Shown here: in pieces, positions 21,311 through 35,476 of the stretch
How positions within the stretch are numbered: position 1 is the first letter of the stretch
Layout of the letters: each line of letters starts with the position of its first letter
Assembly (NCBI GenBank): GCA_963969395.1
Contig: OZ017796.1
Location: 42,708,243 to 42,772,242 of the forward strand
Direction of reading: 5' to 3'
Source: Pseudoscleropodium purum
Taxonomy: Eukaryota; Streptophyta; Bryopsida; Hypnales; Brachytheciaceae
DNA length: 64,000 bases
Position numbers and translations under genes: made by a program
The notes under the pieces: model-generated
What the model was told of the DNA's origin: nothing
The model's input: the letters and a program-made list of their open reading frames with translations, nothing else
The model's database searches: none

Positions 21311-24300
21311 ATGGCGGTGAACAAGTACCTCCTGGTGTCGCTGCCGCTGCAAGGATCGGAGCGGCAGACTTGGGAGAATCTGCAGAGCGGAGTCTCGCGA
21401 GCTGCGTTTGATACTCCAACCTACAAGGTACAGAAATTGGCCTTTCCTCGTGGAATTCAATAGATCGGATCACTTTGGATTTGTATCGTAAGTCACGGAG
21501 TTTGGATCCCAAGGGATCGATTTGGTGTGTTTTAGTCGCGACGAGGTTTACATTGTGATCGTAGTTGTAAACGATTTTGTGTGTGTGTGTTTGTGTTTGT
21601 GTGGGAGCAGTTTCCCATTCCGCAGCTGCGAACAGGAACTCTGGACTCATTGCTCGTTCTCAGTGATGATCTTACAAAGGTGCGAATTCGGGTCTTTTCA
21701 GTTAGTTAAATCTTTTGGAAAATTTGCGGAGTTGGTAAGAGTTTAACCTAATTCTAGATTTCATTTTACAATATTTTGGATTGCAAGCATTTGAAGCGAT
21801 CTAATCGTTTACGCGTCATTCTCGCTGCCCTAATTATTTGATCCAGGGGGATCAGACTATTGGAAAATCTTAGTACATGTTAAGGACTTCAACCTAATTC
21901 TAATCCATTCAAGTATCGGCTTGCAAGTATTGAAAGTGATCTAATCCTTTCTTTAAATTTATGCCCTAAAGTTTAGGGATTGGGGGCTTCATGATGCTCA
22001 CTGTGAAACTCTCGTTGTTGGTAAAGAATTTCATTGAACGGACTGCCCTAATTTTCTGATCGAGGTGAGGTTGAATAGTTGTAGATGGCGAGGAACTGAT
22101 CATGTCACATTAAACATTATTAGGGGAACCAAAGAATGATGCAAAGAAGCCTAGGAATTTATAATTATACTCAAACCTCTACAATCTGACCTCGTGGGGT
22201 CCGAGCTTGTTAAATATGACTTAGTTTGAATGTGTGACATGTATGATTATGGGAGCTATAGAATGACGCATAATAGGAGCCCGGGATTTTAGAATTACAC
22301 TCAAACCTCTGTAGTCTTATCATCTAGCGTCCCAACTTTTTCATTATAACATAGTTTGACTTTGTGCTGTAGTCAATGATAGTGTGAGAAGTGTGTAGAT
22401 AATCTAGAGTCATACAAGAGAAGGTTGTAATCAAAAGGTTTGAGCGTTCAGAATTGCCGTCTCCTGAGCCCTCATTTTTGTAGTTCCAAATTACAGGCGA
22501 ATCAGGTGGTCGAGACGGTGACCCACAAAGTACGGAGGCAAATAGATGACTTGGAGCGGGCATCCAATGCTGACAACAGCGGTGTTCTCTCTGTCGATGG
22601 AGTTCCTGTTGACCATTATGTTACCAGGTATTTTAACAAGTGGATTGTGAGTAATTTTGAAGGGGGCCTTTCGTTTTACGAAATTGGAAGGGAGTCGGGG
22701 GTAGCAGAATCTATTGCTGACAAGAAGTGACTATTATAATTTGCAGATTTACCTGGGATGATGCGAAGTATCCAACTATGACACCCTTGAGAGAGATTGT
22801 GGACACGATTCAGGAAAACGTGAGCAAGCTTGAAGATGATCTCAAGGTGCGCTATTGTTCATGAAGACAGGTCATATTGCTTTTTGCTCAAAACCTAGCA
22901 TCTTTTGAAGCTTTTGAACCTCATTCTATATTCGGTTAGGGACCAATTTTTCTTGCCATTTCTCATCCGTGAAGCGTACATTTGTCTATGATCTCAGGTA
23001 AGAGTTTCGGAATACAGCAATGTGAAGACGACTTTGACCGCAATGCTGCGAAAGCAGAGTGGCAGGTGTGTCCCTGTTATTTTGTTCTGAGACCTGCAGT
23101 AATTTAGTGTTCGTGTAAATTTACCACTGAAAATGCTTCAAAAACTATCATTGACGATTTATTCATATCGTATTTTGAAACTCGCGGTAATTTTGGACAG
23201 TATGGCTGTACGGGATCTTTCGAATGTAGTGAAACCCGATGATATTATCAGCACGGAGCATTTGATCACGCTTCTGGTTGTGGTGTCTAAGTATTCACAA
23301 AAGGACTGGCTAGCAAGCTATGAAACGCTCTCCAATTTCGTGGTATGTGAGTGGCTTTTGGAGTTCATCATTACATATTTTCTCCAGGCACCTTCATGAT
23401 ATGTGCAGTATTTTGACAAATGTGATGTAGCTTTGTACATGTTGCGGATGTTGGTAAATTCGATTTTCTATTCGTCCTTACTACGACGTTTTTGGTTGAC
23501 GAAGGTCCCACGCTCTTCCAATAAACTTACGGAGGATAATGAATATGCTCTCTACACCGTGACTTTGTTCCGAAAGGTCGCTGATTCCTTCAAAACATCA
23601 GCAAGAGAGCGAGCTTTTCTGGTGAGTAAATTATCTTGCCTTGACATTAAGTGACCAACAATCATGATTTGCTATTCTGTACCTAATTGATGACAATCAA
23701 TCAGGTTCGAGATTTTGAGATTGACCCAGAAGGACAGACATCCAAGCAGGAAGAGATGGCAAAATTACAAAAAGATCAAGACGAACTTCGCCAATCCCTT
23801 CAACAGTGGTGCTACCAAGTTTATGGCGAGGTATTCCTTTTGAATATTTTTAGCTGAGGTGTTCTTGTCTTCTAAGGGACTCCATGGTTCCTTGTATCAA
23901 ATTGCATGCTAACATGTGCTCAGTGTGGTACGATGAACAGGTTTTTAGTGCATGGATGCACTTGTGTGCTGTTCGACTCTTCACTGAGAGTATCTTAAGA
24001 TATGGGCTTCCACCAAAATTCCTGGTCAGTGCCATTTTTGTTACTTAGTCTTTTGCTTGATTGCTTTAGTCTGATATCTCAATTTGCACTTCTAAAATGC
24101 TTCGCAGCAATGTGATTCTTACTGCGTCTAATTTAATTCATCCAGGCTGCTGTTTTGGCTCCAAGCTCTAAGACTGAAAAGAAAGTACGTGCAGTTTGTG
24201 ACAAACTCTCGAGCGAGTCAAACAGGTATGCCTCATCATTTGCAATGTGTCACAGACTTCTTTACCATTTAGTGTCTCTAGACAAGGCTGCTCGAGTCGG

Positions 24301-24576
24301 AATGGATTAACTAAGACCAAGAGTGACTGATTCTTGGAGATACTTTCATTAGCATCACTTATTTGAGCATCACCATTTTAGTCTGCTAGATACAAAGTGA
24401 TTAGATGGTTGATAGGAGATTCTCACAGCTGGATATTCCTGACTGATTTTTCTTCCGATTTCTTCTTTTGCAGTTCATTTTGGCATTCTGAAGACGATGC
24501 CGGGATGATGGGGCTCGCGGGTGGCGATTCAGAGGTGCATCCGTATGTCTCACTAACAGTGAATTTGGCTGGATAG
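21311..24576 (+). CDS. VHA-C: V-type proton ATPase subunit C
   Basis: Subunit C links the V1 sector to V0 and controls assembly of the vacuolar proton pump. Eleven coding exons in consistent phase are readable: 21311-21427, 21611-21679, 22497-22627, 22747-22846, 22998-23065, 23201-23342, 23505-23621, 23705-23830, 23941-24024, 24146-24225 and 24474-24576, for a 378-aa protein (Arabidopsis DET3 is 375). Family hallmarks are YLLVSLPLQG at the N terminus, FPIPQLRTGTLDSLL, FTWDDAKYP, MAVRDLSNVVKPDDI, YSQKDWLASYETLSNFV, VPRSSNKLTEDNEYALYTVT, ESILRYGLPPKFL, and SFWHSEDDAGMMGL ending HPYVSLTVNLAG. Every intron is GT-AG. The start is the first ATG in a good family N terminus. No frameshift or internal stop was seen, so the gene looks functional. 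The retrotransposon relic ends about 570 bp upstream. Confidence 0.96.
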
Positions 24577-25494
24577 GAATACGAATTGGAGTGCTTCTCT
24601 CCGTTTTTTCCAACTCTAGAGTATATGGGTTCCCTTCATTTAAGTTCAAATATTGTTAAATACTACTCCTCTTTGATGAGGTGATTTATATGTATTTATG
24701 TTTCTCACTCATGTGGCTTTGTGCCGAAGGTCATCATTCTTGCCGGTCATTTATTTTGGGTTTCAAAATCATGAGTTTTGTCACCAACTAGAAACAGCTG
24801 GCTGTTTCGGACGGGTCTCTCCAGACTGACATCTGATGCACTCAACTTCTTCCTCAGTCATGCCCGCTCTCTTCCTTATTTTCAAACTGCCTGATTAACC
24901 AGTTCCACTTTAAGCCAACGTGCTGTTTAGTGCATATAAGCGGACTCTTGCATTGGTGAGGTATATCCCCCGATATGCAAGGGTAATTATAGCTATCATG
25001 TAACCTCCTTTTTACTTCAGGACCATGGGGTGATCTAGATTCCAAAAATGTAAAAATCTGTTATAAACTGCAACTTTCAAACAAAAGTTGTGAATTATGA
25101 CCTATAGAGTAAGGTTAACCTTGAAGGATGTAGCTATCCATTACCAAGGTAGTTGTCAAAATACTCCAATTATTGAACCAATAGGTGCATTCTTTGTTTC
25201 TATAGTGAACAATGAATTCATTCATCTAACATTCTTTTGTCAATTTTTCATTTTGAAGGATTACCGCAAAATGAAAAATTGACATGAATAAAACATTTGT
25301 TAATATGTAAAACTATTTAAGTCTTGTGAACTTGATATACAACAAATGACAAATTTCCTTTCAGAAAATCTGAGCCCTTGGGAGGGCTAGTAAGGTTTCA
25401 TTTTTCAGCCCCTTGCAATGCAAATTCAGAAAAATAAAAAAATAATTTTTTCTTGAAAAAAATATTTAAAAAATATGAAAATCTAATGTGGAGT

Positions 25495-25521
25495 TGATGT
25501 GGCACAAATAGTGCCACATCA
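25495..25521. repeat. TGCCACATCA palindrome, copy 1
   Basis: TGATGTGGCAC and GTGCCACATCA face each other across 5 bases, a perfect 11-bp-arm hairpin. Related copies are at 26493, 35454 and 47393. Confidence 0.8.
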
Positions 25522-26492
25522 TATGCTTTCATTAAAAAATAATTTAAAATAATAAAATATTTTTAATTCTTCTTTAATTGCAGGGGGGGGGGGGCGGGGG
25601 TGTATTCAAAACTTGCAAACTTTCCAAGGGCTGAAATTTTTTGTAATGATTTTTGATTTCCATAGTTGGGTGGATTATAGAAATAAACAACTTGTGAGAG
25701 TTATAGTTTTGAACTCTTGATGAGGGAAGTCACAATAGAAGGAGTTTGAATTCAACAAGTTCATTCAAGTCTATGTGGCAAGGGATCAAAGGTTCAACAA
25801 ATTCATTGAATTTTCTTTTTCACTCAGAAGGGTGAATGCAATAGTTTAGCAAGTTCTTTAAATTCCTAACCCTTTGCCATAATTCCCCCTATTAGTGTTC
25901 TAAGACCAAAACTACTTAGCCAAGACCACAACGGCCTATCTATAGATCATATTTGTTTGATGAGATTTATCATTGTACTAATTGATTTTTATCAAAAACA
26001 TTGAAACCAATAATTAGAAATTCCTTCTAAAAATCATGGTAGATTGAGTATTATTGATTTTTAGAAGAATTTTTTTCTTTTAATTTCAAAATATTGATTT
26101 CTAATTATGTTCATTTTGTAAGATTTTAGTTTAGTTTTTTTAGGTCATTTTTAAAGCACCTTTTTTAAAGTAGAAAGATTAATTTTCAAAAAGTAGCATA
26201 CTTGAAATATTTATATCTTATAATATTTGTTAAGAAGAGTTTTAAAACCTATACTATGCAAATGTTGGAAAAATTGATCAAAAATCTAAAAAATTTGGAT
26301 GAATGAAATAAACAAGGTTAGGACATCTTTGAATTCATTCTTCATACAATATTTCAAAATGAAAAATTTCAGGTCTCTAAAGGACCATTTTGCCCAAGTT
26401 GTGCTAGCCAGATTATTTAATATTAAAATAAATTAAAATAATGAATTAAAATATCTAAATATTTAAAATTAATCAATATAAAATAACCACAA

Positions 26493-26523
26493 TCTGATTT
26501 GGCAATAGTAGTGCCACATCAGA
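26493..26523. repeat. TGCCACATCA palindrome, copy 2
   Basis: TCTGATTTGGCA and TGCCACATCAGA form an imperfect hairpin of the same family. Confidence 0.7.
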
Positions 26524-28876
26524 TTTTCAAAATTTTGTAATTTCTACTTTGTTTTAAAAACTAAAAAAAAATCATTAAATTTTTAAAATAATTTTTTAAC
26601 GCTATCTTGCAAAATTCAGGCTCTGAAATTTGCTGAAATTTTTTACGCTTTTTTTAATAATTTTTTAATAATTTTTTTCATTACTTCAACCTGTGTTCTC
26701 CGTTGTCAAAAACTGACAGGCTTCTTGAGGGCTCAAAACTTCTTGTAATGGAAACCTTAGTCAGTACACGTGTTTTCAAATGGTGTTAAGAGCAGTATTA
26801 GTAGGGGTCTTAGAAATGAAATTTAGATATATCTAATGGGCTAATAATAGCAATATTAGTAGGGAACTTATTCTTTACTAACATCACTCCTATAACAAAA
26901 TGCAAACATATCTTTTAAGAGTGTTGAAAGTGGTATTGGTAAAGAAAATTTTGTTTTTAAAATGTAACTAAGTTCTTTTCTAAATCCCTTGCTAACACCA
27001 TCTTCATTAAAATATTTTTTACACTTAATGTTTACAACAATGTTGGCAAAATGAATGTAGTCTATATGAATGCCTAACCCTATTCCTAAGACCCCACTAA
27101 CACCACATTAATACCAAGCAAAAATACACTTTAATATATGTTTTCATTTAATGTTAAAAATAATGTCAATGAATGTTTAAGGAATGGATTTAGATACACT
27201 CTACCTTCCTTTATATGACTCCTTCTAATATTGCAAATTCTATACTATAACAAGATTCTTGGGAATAGATGTTGGCAACCAAGAACCAAATTCAATATTG
27301 TAACTATGACATTCACTAATGTGACTTGAGTAAATAAACAAATATGATTATATAGAAAAGCAAACAAGGTATATCAATAGTTGCATTGCCTTTAGAGTTT
27401 GTCTTTTCAAAGTACCACTTCTACTTTTTTCTCCCCTAGAATGTAAAAGAAATATATGTCATAGTCACCTTAGTGATTGCCACATGTATATGACATTGCA
27501 TGCTAAATCTATAGTATGACACCTCTCAAATATGACCACTATGAAGTGAGTAAAGCTAAGGTAGAACATCCAATTCAAGTCCAAACTCCCATTCCAAACA
27601 TCTAAGAAAAACCTTATTTGATAAGTTGTCTCTATTAGGAAACAAAAAATACTAATGAAGAGAAAACTTGCTTGCTTTAGGGAGTTGATTGCACAAAATG
27701 AGGATAACATGTGCCTAAAATGGATAGAATCTAGACCTTGATTATACATTGACACAATTCACTATGAATTAGCCTCAAATTAATGCAAATTGATTCATTT
27801 TGGCAATAGAAGTATGCAATTGGTATTGAGGTCATTATAGATTGGATTGGGCATGTATTAAATTGGACATGAATTGGTAGAAGCCCTATAATAGTTGTTT
27901 ATTTGACTTTGATAGGCACATTTAGGTCCCTAATGGAAAACCCAAAGCAACATCCTTCTATAAAAAAATTCAAAAAATCATATGAAGTCTAAAATTTATT
28001 TTTTCAATTGCAATGTTGGAATAAAATTTCAGTGGTAGACAAGCAATAAGAAACTAAATTTCCCATTTAGTAGTATCATATTACACTAGTCATTCAACCA
28101 CTGATAGGATAGTTTACCTTAGTTGTTATAAAAGAGGTTAGAGTGTACACCTTTGTAGTGAATTCTCCATGGTAACACCACTCCTAACAACAATAGCAAA
28201 CACACCTTTTAGAGTTAGCTTCATGAGTCACTACTCCTTGATTGTACATTGTTTTCATTCGATTTTACTTTCTATTGTAAGCTTGATATAGTGTATCCTA
28301 TGGTTGTGAACAATAGATAAAGTAGAACAACCCAATGCCATCAATCACCCAACTTTGACATCTATTAGAAACTCCCATTTGAATCACTCGTCCACCCATT
28401 ACCACGATCTTCACAATCTTTTTTTTCGTAACACAAATGAAACTATCTTCACAATCTTTTAGCATGATGACAATGCACTTGGAAAGGGGATACATCAACA
28501 TGTGGTTCAACAGTAATAGGTACGACTATCCACATTGTACCAATTTAATCCCAACAAACTTTGAAAAATCACAGAAAATTAATTAATTTTTTGGTCAGAA
28601 TGTCTTCATCCTACTTGCAAATGACTTTTCTCAAACTTTTCAATCTCTAAAAACTACAAGAGTCAACAAATAGCTTCTTCAAGGTACATACAGGAGATAG
28701 CAAATCAAGGCTTATGTACCTTATTGTCCTCTTGGCAGCTGCACCCATGGTCTGTCGGGGAGGGTATGATTGAGGTTGTACAAGCACAGGACATTAATGT
28801 TGTTACCATGGTTTTGTAATGGAGATCATTGATATTGTCAAGTGTGTCAAAGGCTTCCTTCCATGATATTTTGCAG

Positions 28877-28880
28877 CTCT

Positions 28881-28911
<31 letters not shown>

Positions 28912-29170
28912 CTTTTCTGAAACAAATGAAACAGGATTTCATTGCGAAGGAAGGAAGAAAATTACAACCCACCAGCCACAAGTGGCCTGGCAGGGACGCG
29001 AGACTGGACAGAGGGCGATGCAGCTTCAGGTGCAGCACAGAAAGAGGATGCCAAGCCTCTCGTGGCCGGCCGCGAGGACGTCCCTCACATTCGTGTCGCC
29101 TTTGAAGGAGTCTACGGGGGCTGGTCCAGAAGCAGCCCAGCTTGGTTGTCCCGGATTGTTGTTGTTCAAT
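28877..29170 (-). mobile_element. 5'-truncated poly(A) retroposon
   Basis: On the minus strand a GC-richer body of about 210 bp (28960-29165) runs into TTCCTTCGCAATGAAATC and then an A-rich tail interrupted by two Gs (28877-28913). This is the layout of a LINE or SINE 3' end: body, short AT-rich terminus, poly(A). The body has no complete protein domain and clearly differs in composition from its AT-rich flanks. No clear target duplication was found by eye. A processed copy of a cellular transcript is the alternative. Confidence 0.5.
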
Positions 29171-31939
29171 TATTAAGTTTTGGAATTCCAGGTCAACTTG
29201 GAAATGGTACAAATCTTGGTAAATTGGACATCTCTTTTAAGGTAGAGGCATCCAATGGCATCTGTATACCCAATGGCGTCTCTTTCTAGGAAGGAGAGTC
29301 ATTTTGAAATGCTAATTTAGGTGAATCATATATGACTTATCATGTCGGTCAACAATTACTAAGCTCTATTTGGTATGTCTACATTTATGTTTTGAAATGA
29401 CCCCCCTTCCTAGAAAGGGACACCATTGGATACAAGGATGTTTTCAAATGCCTATACTTTATCATAGAAGATTTGAAAGAAGAGCGGTGTATACTCTTCT
29501 CAATTTAACCCATACAAGACATTTGTCCATTGAATGGACAATTGAATATCTGGGTTGTCTTTTACGAAGTCAATTTTGGTTGGATGTTCATGAAATTTTG
29601 ACACAATGTGTGGGAACATGTACCCCTCAGTGGAAACATAAATTTTTTCTCCAATTGGGTTGCCCAGATCAAAAGTTACATTGCCATGAACTTTTGGGGC
29701 AATTTTGCAAAAGTCCTCCTTTACTTCAAAAAATTTGGCAAGTATGTAACGCTTGTGATACATAATGAAATGTAAAAAAAAAATAACCATGTATAGTGTA
29801 AAAATATCACTCTAGGAGGAGTTAAAGGTTACTAGACACATTGGATAAGGTTGGAAAAAAAATTTCGTGTAGTGCAAGTTTTTGAAATTTTTTCCTTACA
29901 TTCCCATAGTAATCTAGTAAAAAATTTATAGTTAACTTTTGAAAAGAATTTTTTTTTATTGACTCCAAAAGTGGCATTTTTTTTACTATTTTTGCCCAAA
30001 ATATGCCTACGGGCTTTAGATATTACAATACCCATGTCTAAAATTGTCATAATAAATCAATATGTGGCATCATGAAGCATACAATAGAAAATGAGGAACA
30101 TTTTTGGCATATTGATAGATGTTTACAAACACATGGTTGTATATATTTGTAAGGCACAATGAATTAGTTATAAAATTTTAATAGTAAAATTGTAAGAGGC
30201 TATATCTTGTAATTGAAGAGAATCCAAGGTCCATCTAGTGCACACTAAGAAAGAATCTTGACAATATCAATATATTTACAAAGCATGATTTCAATTGAAG
30301 GAAATTATATCCAAAAATATCTCATTGCAAAGTTGCTACCTCCACATTACATTAAATAGATTCAGTTGTTACCAAAAAGTGGTCACTAATTGTTGCTCAC
30401 TAAACACTCTAAATTGTTGTTAGTCATTAAAAGCATCTTCAATAGGGCCTCTATATAGGCTCAACAACATGAAAGTCACATTTGGTCCTATGCATGAGAA
30501 AAAAAAGTCAACCTTAAAACATTAATTTTACAAGTTTGTTATTCAAAGGTCTTCACATGTCAAGTCTAGAGTGTTTTATGGGCCTTCCAAAGCGCTCACT
30601 ACTTGTTGGTTTGTAACACATGGCAACTATTGCATTTCATTAGTAGTGAAAGGAAAGAATTTTTCAACTAGTTGCAACTTCAAATTTGTCTTGAAGTGCC
30701 AAGAAAACTTGATTCATCTATACTGAGTTGCCATGGAAGAAACACCACACTCAAGGGCACTCACTCAAACATTCTTTGTGCCAATGCGTGGCCGAATTAA
30801 GGTCTTTGGATTGAGGATGCTTTAAACAATCAAAATTGTTTTTGTCCTATTATTTACCAATTGAAAAAACTTGCTTGTTCATCAAATATTAAAGGTCAAA
30901 ATTTCATTAATATGAGACAATTTGAAGTATCACCTCTATAGAATTAAAAAGATTATTGTGCTCCAATATTAGTTTTGACATTAGATAAGTACTTTTGTTT
31001 GACAAAAATTAAAGTGTTGTGAATGTAAGATCATATGATTTATCAACATACATCTACTATAAAAATAAAAATAAAGTAAATTATATTTAATTAAAAAAAA
31101 GTGTTGGATCTGCATTTCAAATACACTACTTGCAAGTTAGGTGGAAAATAATTCTAAGAATAGAAAAAATTAGAACTTCTTCCCAAATTTATAGTAGGAA
31201 AGAATCTTATAAGAAATATTTATACTTTTAGGATATGTCAAACTGCCGTTATTGTTGGGAAAAAATAGTTGGCAAAGATGTAGTGATATTTGCATTCACT
31301 TGCAATAAATTAATAGTCTGTTATGCTACATTCTTGCCCCTCCTTTATTGGTTTTATAATGAAGGAAAGGAGACATTATTTACATTGATAGAAGCTACCT
31401 TGAAGAAATTTAATTAGCCACTGTATTTAAAAAGTGAGCTAGTTCATATCTTATCCACCAAGCAAGTTCATTTCTTTTGCAGAATAGTTTAAACCATTCA
31501 TGTAATGACACATGTCACATTCTAAAGCTATAATAACTATTTTGGGGTTGGAATCTCCTAGACAATTATACTAATAATGTGACATCTATATTGAGTAGGA
31601 AGGACGTTAAATCCTCCATTCAAAGTGGGCCCAACAAGTTGGATTTTTGTTTTTTTTCAAGGTTAAAAGTAAAAAAAAAGTCCCTATTTTGAGCCATATC
31701 TTGGATATGTTCTAGACCATTCCTACCTAGTTTGGGATCTCTAATTGCAAATATGAATTCAAAATTTGGAAAATAAAATTTATGTAAAAAATAAATAAAC
31801 TCTTGCATTTTTTCCCAAGGTAAATCAAGCTTGTTGGGCCCACTTCAAATAGAGGGTTTAACGTCATGCAGTGACTGTGTTGGACTATTGTAAAGATGGA
31901 AGCTCAAACTCCAATTGGGTATTAGAAGCAAATATGACT

Positions 31940-32180
31940 TAAAGGTTCATTTTGCTTTCTTCAATGTACCCAATATGCACATTTTAGGAGGTGGTTGCTT
32001 TTGATGACCACCAATGACTATTTTTTTTCAACTTCAAAAATTTGTAACTAATTCCATAAAGGTCCAAAAAATATGAAATGACTTGGATTAGATTTCAATT
32101 CCATTTGTCTTTCCGGGAAGATTTATTGAAAAAAAATTTCAAGATGTTTAGTCTCCCCAAATTCAGTTCCAGGCCTCAGA
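31940..32180 (+). repeat. Dispersed family copy A
   Basis: Shares CATTTTAGGAGGTGGTTGCT, AACTAATTCCATAAAGGTCC and AAAATATGAAATGACTTGG in the same order with copies at 36741-36930 and 46880-47090. No coding capacity; it could be an LTR, MITE or satellite-like unit. Confidence 0.7.
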
Positions 32181-32940
32181 GGTTGGTCGGATAGTAACTT
32201 AAGTTAGATCGGCCATCAAATTCCTGTCAGAGCTTTCGTTGTAAGTCACGCCATTCCTTCTCTCCAACCACTTCTTGAACCGCTTAATGAGCAACCTTGC
32301 TTTCGACACTATAAGTTAGCAAACAAAATTGGTGGGAATATTTATAAAATATCTTACTGGACTAAAAAATAGAAAAAGGAAATGCACTTGGTACTTGAAA
32401 AATTAGTTCAATACAGGAATTAGTCAAAAATTGCTGATAAAACTCAAAAAAATATCATGCATAATAGTGGATATCCCCAAACTAACATTTTTTGCTCTTA
32501 TGCGTGGATACTATTACTAGATTAGTCACATTTTTCACATTTTTCTTGTTGGAAAAAGAAAGGAGGTTCAGAGACACCAAAGAACACAACATTTAGATCT
32601 TGTATGCAAAAGTTACAAAGGGTCAAAGTTTTTTTGGTAGATGTTCTAAAATTGTTTCTTCAATATTTGTACACATTGACTTTGGAGACATGCATAAAGT
32701 GATGATGATGATGGTTTTAGGCAAGGTGCAAATTTGCATTAGACGAAATTTGAGACCTCTAAGAGATTGCGAGTAATTTGGCCCTAAGAACGCAATGAAT
32801 GTAGCTTGAATGCAGCCAACAGTGCAGTTTGACATGGCCAAGAGAGTGGCATGTCATTGCCCAAAAAAATTAAATTTTTTTCCAATTGTTTTTTGCATTC
32901 TAGGAATTAATAAATTAATATTTTTTGCAATTCTTTTTTA

Positions 32941-33050
32941 GGGAATAGTTGGTTGTCTCCTCTGCTAAGGAGAAACAATGAGGGAATAGTGATAGGAATA
33001 GGTCCAAAATAGGCCATTGGAGGCCTCAAATTTCATCTAATGAGTGTATC
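32941..33050. repeat. GGGAATAG dispersed block, copy 2
   Basis: GAGGGAATAGTGATAGGAATAG followed by AAAATAGGCCATTGGAGGCCTC-like sequence resembles blocks at 1318-1400 and 47515-47575. Confidence 0.5.
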
Positions 33051-35453
33051 CACCTTTACAATCCAATGAGGAGATCCTAGATTCTCATTCATTTTTCATT
33101 TTGTTTTCAATTTTGCAAACTTCAATTCAATGTTCATGCATGTTAATGCTCCCAACTACCATTTTTGATGCAAACAAGGAAATTTTCTAAATAAAAATAA
33201 AAATTTGTCTACACCCATGAGATCATTCTCTTGATTAAAATATAGTGCTAAAAAATTCACCATAAAACAATTGTGAAAATATATATTTCAAAATTTTAAG
33301 TGAATTGTTTTTTTTCAAAAAATTTTAAATGGCAAAAAGATAATCTTCAAAAAATCAACAAACGAAATAGATATATGCCTTGCTCTATTTCTTGAAAAAA
33401 TAAATTCTATTGAAACATGAACGTCAAACCTTCTAGCTCTCTACAATATTAGAAGAATGTGTATAAACAATTTCAAGATATGAAAGTTTTAAGTAAATAT
33501 AACTTTTTTTAAACCTTCTTTTTATAGATTCAATAAACTTTTATTCTTCTTTGTGCAAATTTTTGCACGATACAAAGTTAAGGCTTAAATCCACTACAAT
33601 TGGAAAATGAATTTAGTGACTAAAGAATTAGTTTCTTACAATAGTCAATGAGTGTTGCATATTCAAAACCCATGCAATGAGAGGAGGTGTAAGGTGAATA
33701 CTATTTTATTTTATTTATTAAGTATCACTCTAAATCATTATGGTCAACACAAAGACTTCCCATTGTTCTTGAATCATATTTTAAAATTTAGTTTAAAAGA
33801 TAATATATCTAATTTCTATAGAAAACTTGAAGTCCACAAATGAACTTCATCTAGTCTTTAGCTTAAAAAAAGTTGTCCTCAATCTTAAAATCTTTATATC
33901 ATTTAATTTTACAATTAGAATGGAATGCTTCCAAATTTTCTATATATAGAGATATCTAATCAACTTGAATATAAAAATAAAATTGAAAGAAAACAATTAT
34001 GTTTTCTTTCTTAATATCAAGGTTACTTCCAAGAAATCTTCAATAGAACTTTGATTTCACAAGTTGGAGTTTATAAAACTTGATAGATTTATTGTATATT
34101 TATTTATAATTCCTTCCTAAAAGAATTCACAAGTAATATCTAAAACTTTATCTACATAAAATCCTAAGAGGTCAATTTGTAAACTTATATTTTTGGTGGT
34201 TACATATTCTACCTACAAGAGATTAATTTTTTTGTGGGGGGGAGGATACCACCAAATTTTCTTTGAAGTATGGGCTAGTGGTGATAAAGTTACTAGAACA
34301 TAACATCTATAAAGCATAAATTTTATTGTTGATTTTCCTTTTCAAGGTGTTTGACTCCTCAAAACACTTTATTAAATTGTTATAAAGCTAAGGCAAAACT
34401 TCTTCTAACTTTTTATACATTATATTTTTCAAACCTCTAGGACAATAGTTATTAACATTTAAAATTAAAAATCTGTAGATAATTATGCGTATCCCTGGGG
34501 ACCAAACATTATTCATTACTTGTCCTTTAATGAATCTTGGATAATTTGATAATGAATCAAGGCATCCAAAAACTAAATCGACATCAATTTATAAGGTTTT
34601 ATATTTCTAATATATTTTCTTGGAAATTCTCAAATTTAAATTTAAATATAAATTTTGGTTGGAAAAACAAATCGCTTATATTTAAATGATATAATGCAAG
34701 ACAAAAAGAGTGCTTGCAAAATAAACAATATCCACCCTATTCTATTCAATTACATATTTAAATTTGTCAATAATAATATTAAAAAATACACAATAGAATA
34801 GTAATTTGAAGAACATTTTTATTCTTAAAATTTAGTCTACTCAATGCTCGAGCGTTGCTAAATTTATGGTCCTAATATACTAATGTGTTGTATGAAATTG
34901 TATCCCTTTGTTCATTTTATTACTTTGAATTGAGTAGATATTGCCATTGGAAGGTCATCCCATCCCACAAAGTCTATATAATCTTGAAGGGTCATTTTCA
35001 CATCCCATAGTAACTATTTCAATACTATTTATAGATGCATTTTAGCAAAAATAGAAAAATTTTAAACACATGAATATACAACTAAATAAAAAAAACTTCA
35101 AAATCTTGAACATTAAATGCATAGTAATTTTGAAAATGTACTTCAAATTAACATCAAATTGTGTTGGTTTCAATTTTCAAATCATGGAGCAATAAACTCT
35201 TGAGCTCTTCTAATTTTGCATACAATATTAAAGTTTGAAATGTTCTTGAGGACACCAAACACCTTTAAATGACTTCCATTAGAAGATTTTTGGGGGTTTG
35301 GGAGGGCCGTTTTAAGTTGGCGCCTCTCGCAGCTCCCCAGTAGTAAAAAAAAATGCCACCCTATTAGAAAAAAAAATTTTAAGAAAAGGAATCTTCTTAA
35401 AATGAAAAACAAAGTTGAAAAAAACAACTTCATTTTAATTTTTTTTAGAAATG

Positions 35454-35476
35454 ATATGGCAATCGTTTTGCCATGT
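35454..35476. repeat. Degenerate TGCCACATCA palindrome, copy 3
   Basis: ATATGGCA and TGCCATGT are separated by 7 bases. The setting (A-rich left, TTTTTTGTAATGA about 80 bp to the right) resembles the 25391-26760 region. Confidence 0.45.

Larger units (their letters stand above)
25391..26760. mobile_element. Possible AT-rich element with short inverted ends
   Basis: The left end reads TAAGGTTTCATTTTTCAG and the right end, reverse-complemented, TAAGGTTTCCATTACAAG. The interior has no coding sequence and holds two copies of the TGCCACATCA palindrome. TTTTTTGTAATGA-type ends recur at 25640 and near 35547, which suggests a family. Only about 13 bp of the ends match, so the call is weak. Confidence 0.3.
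24580..28870. other. AT-rich repeat-derived intergenic DNA
   Basis: No gene was recognised. The stretch contains two copies of a palindromic GATGTGGCAC...GTGCCACATC cassette (25495-25521, 26493-26523), a G-run with C interruption at 25585-25600, and a possible element between 25391 and 26760 whose ends share TAAGGTTTCxATT in inverted orientation. Small open frames look random. Confidence 0.5.

Noticed and set aside
28829..29289. Plus-strand proteins over the GC-rich block
   Set aside because: The orientation of the A-tail and the composition fit a minus-strand retroposon; the frames show no domain.
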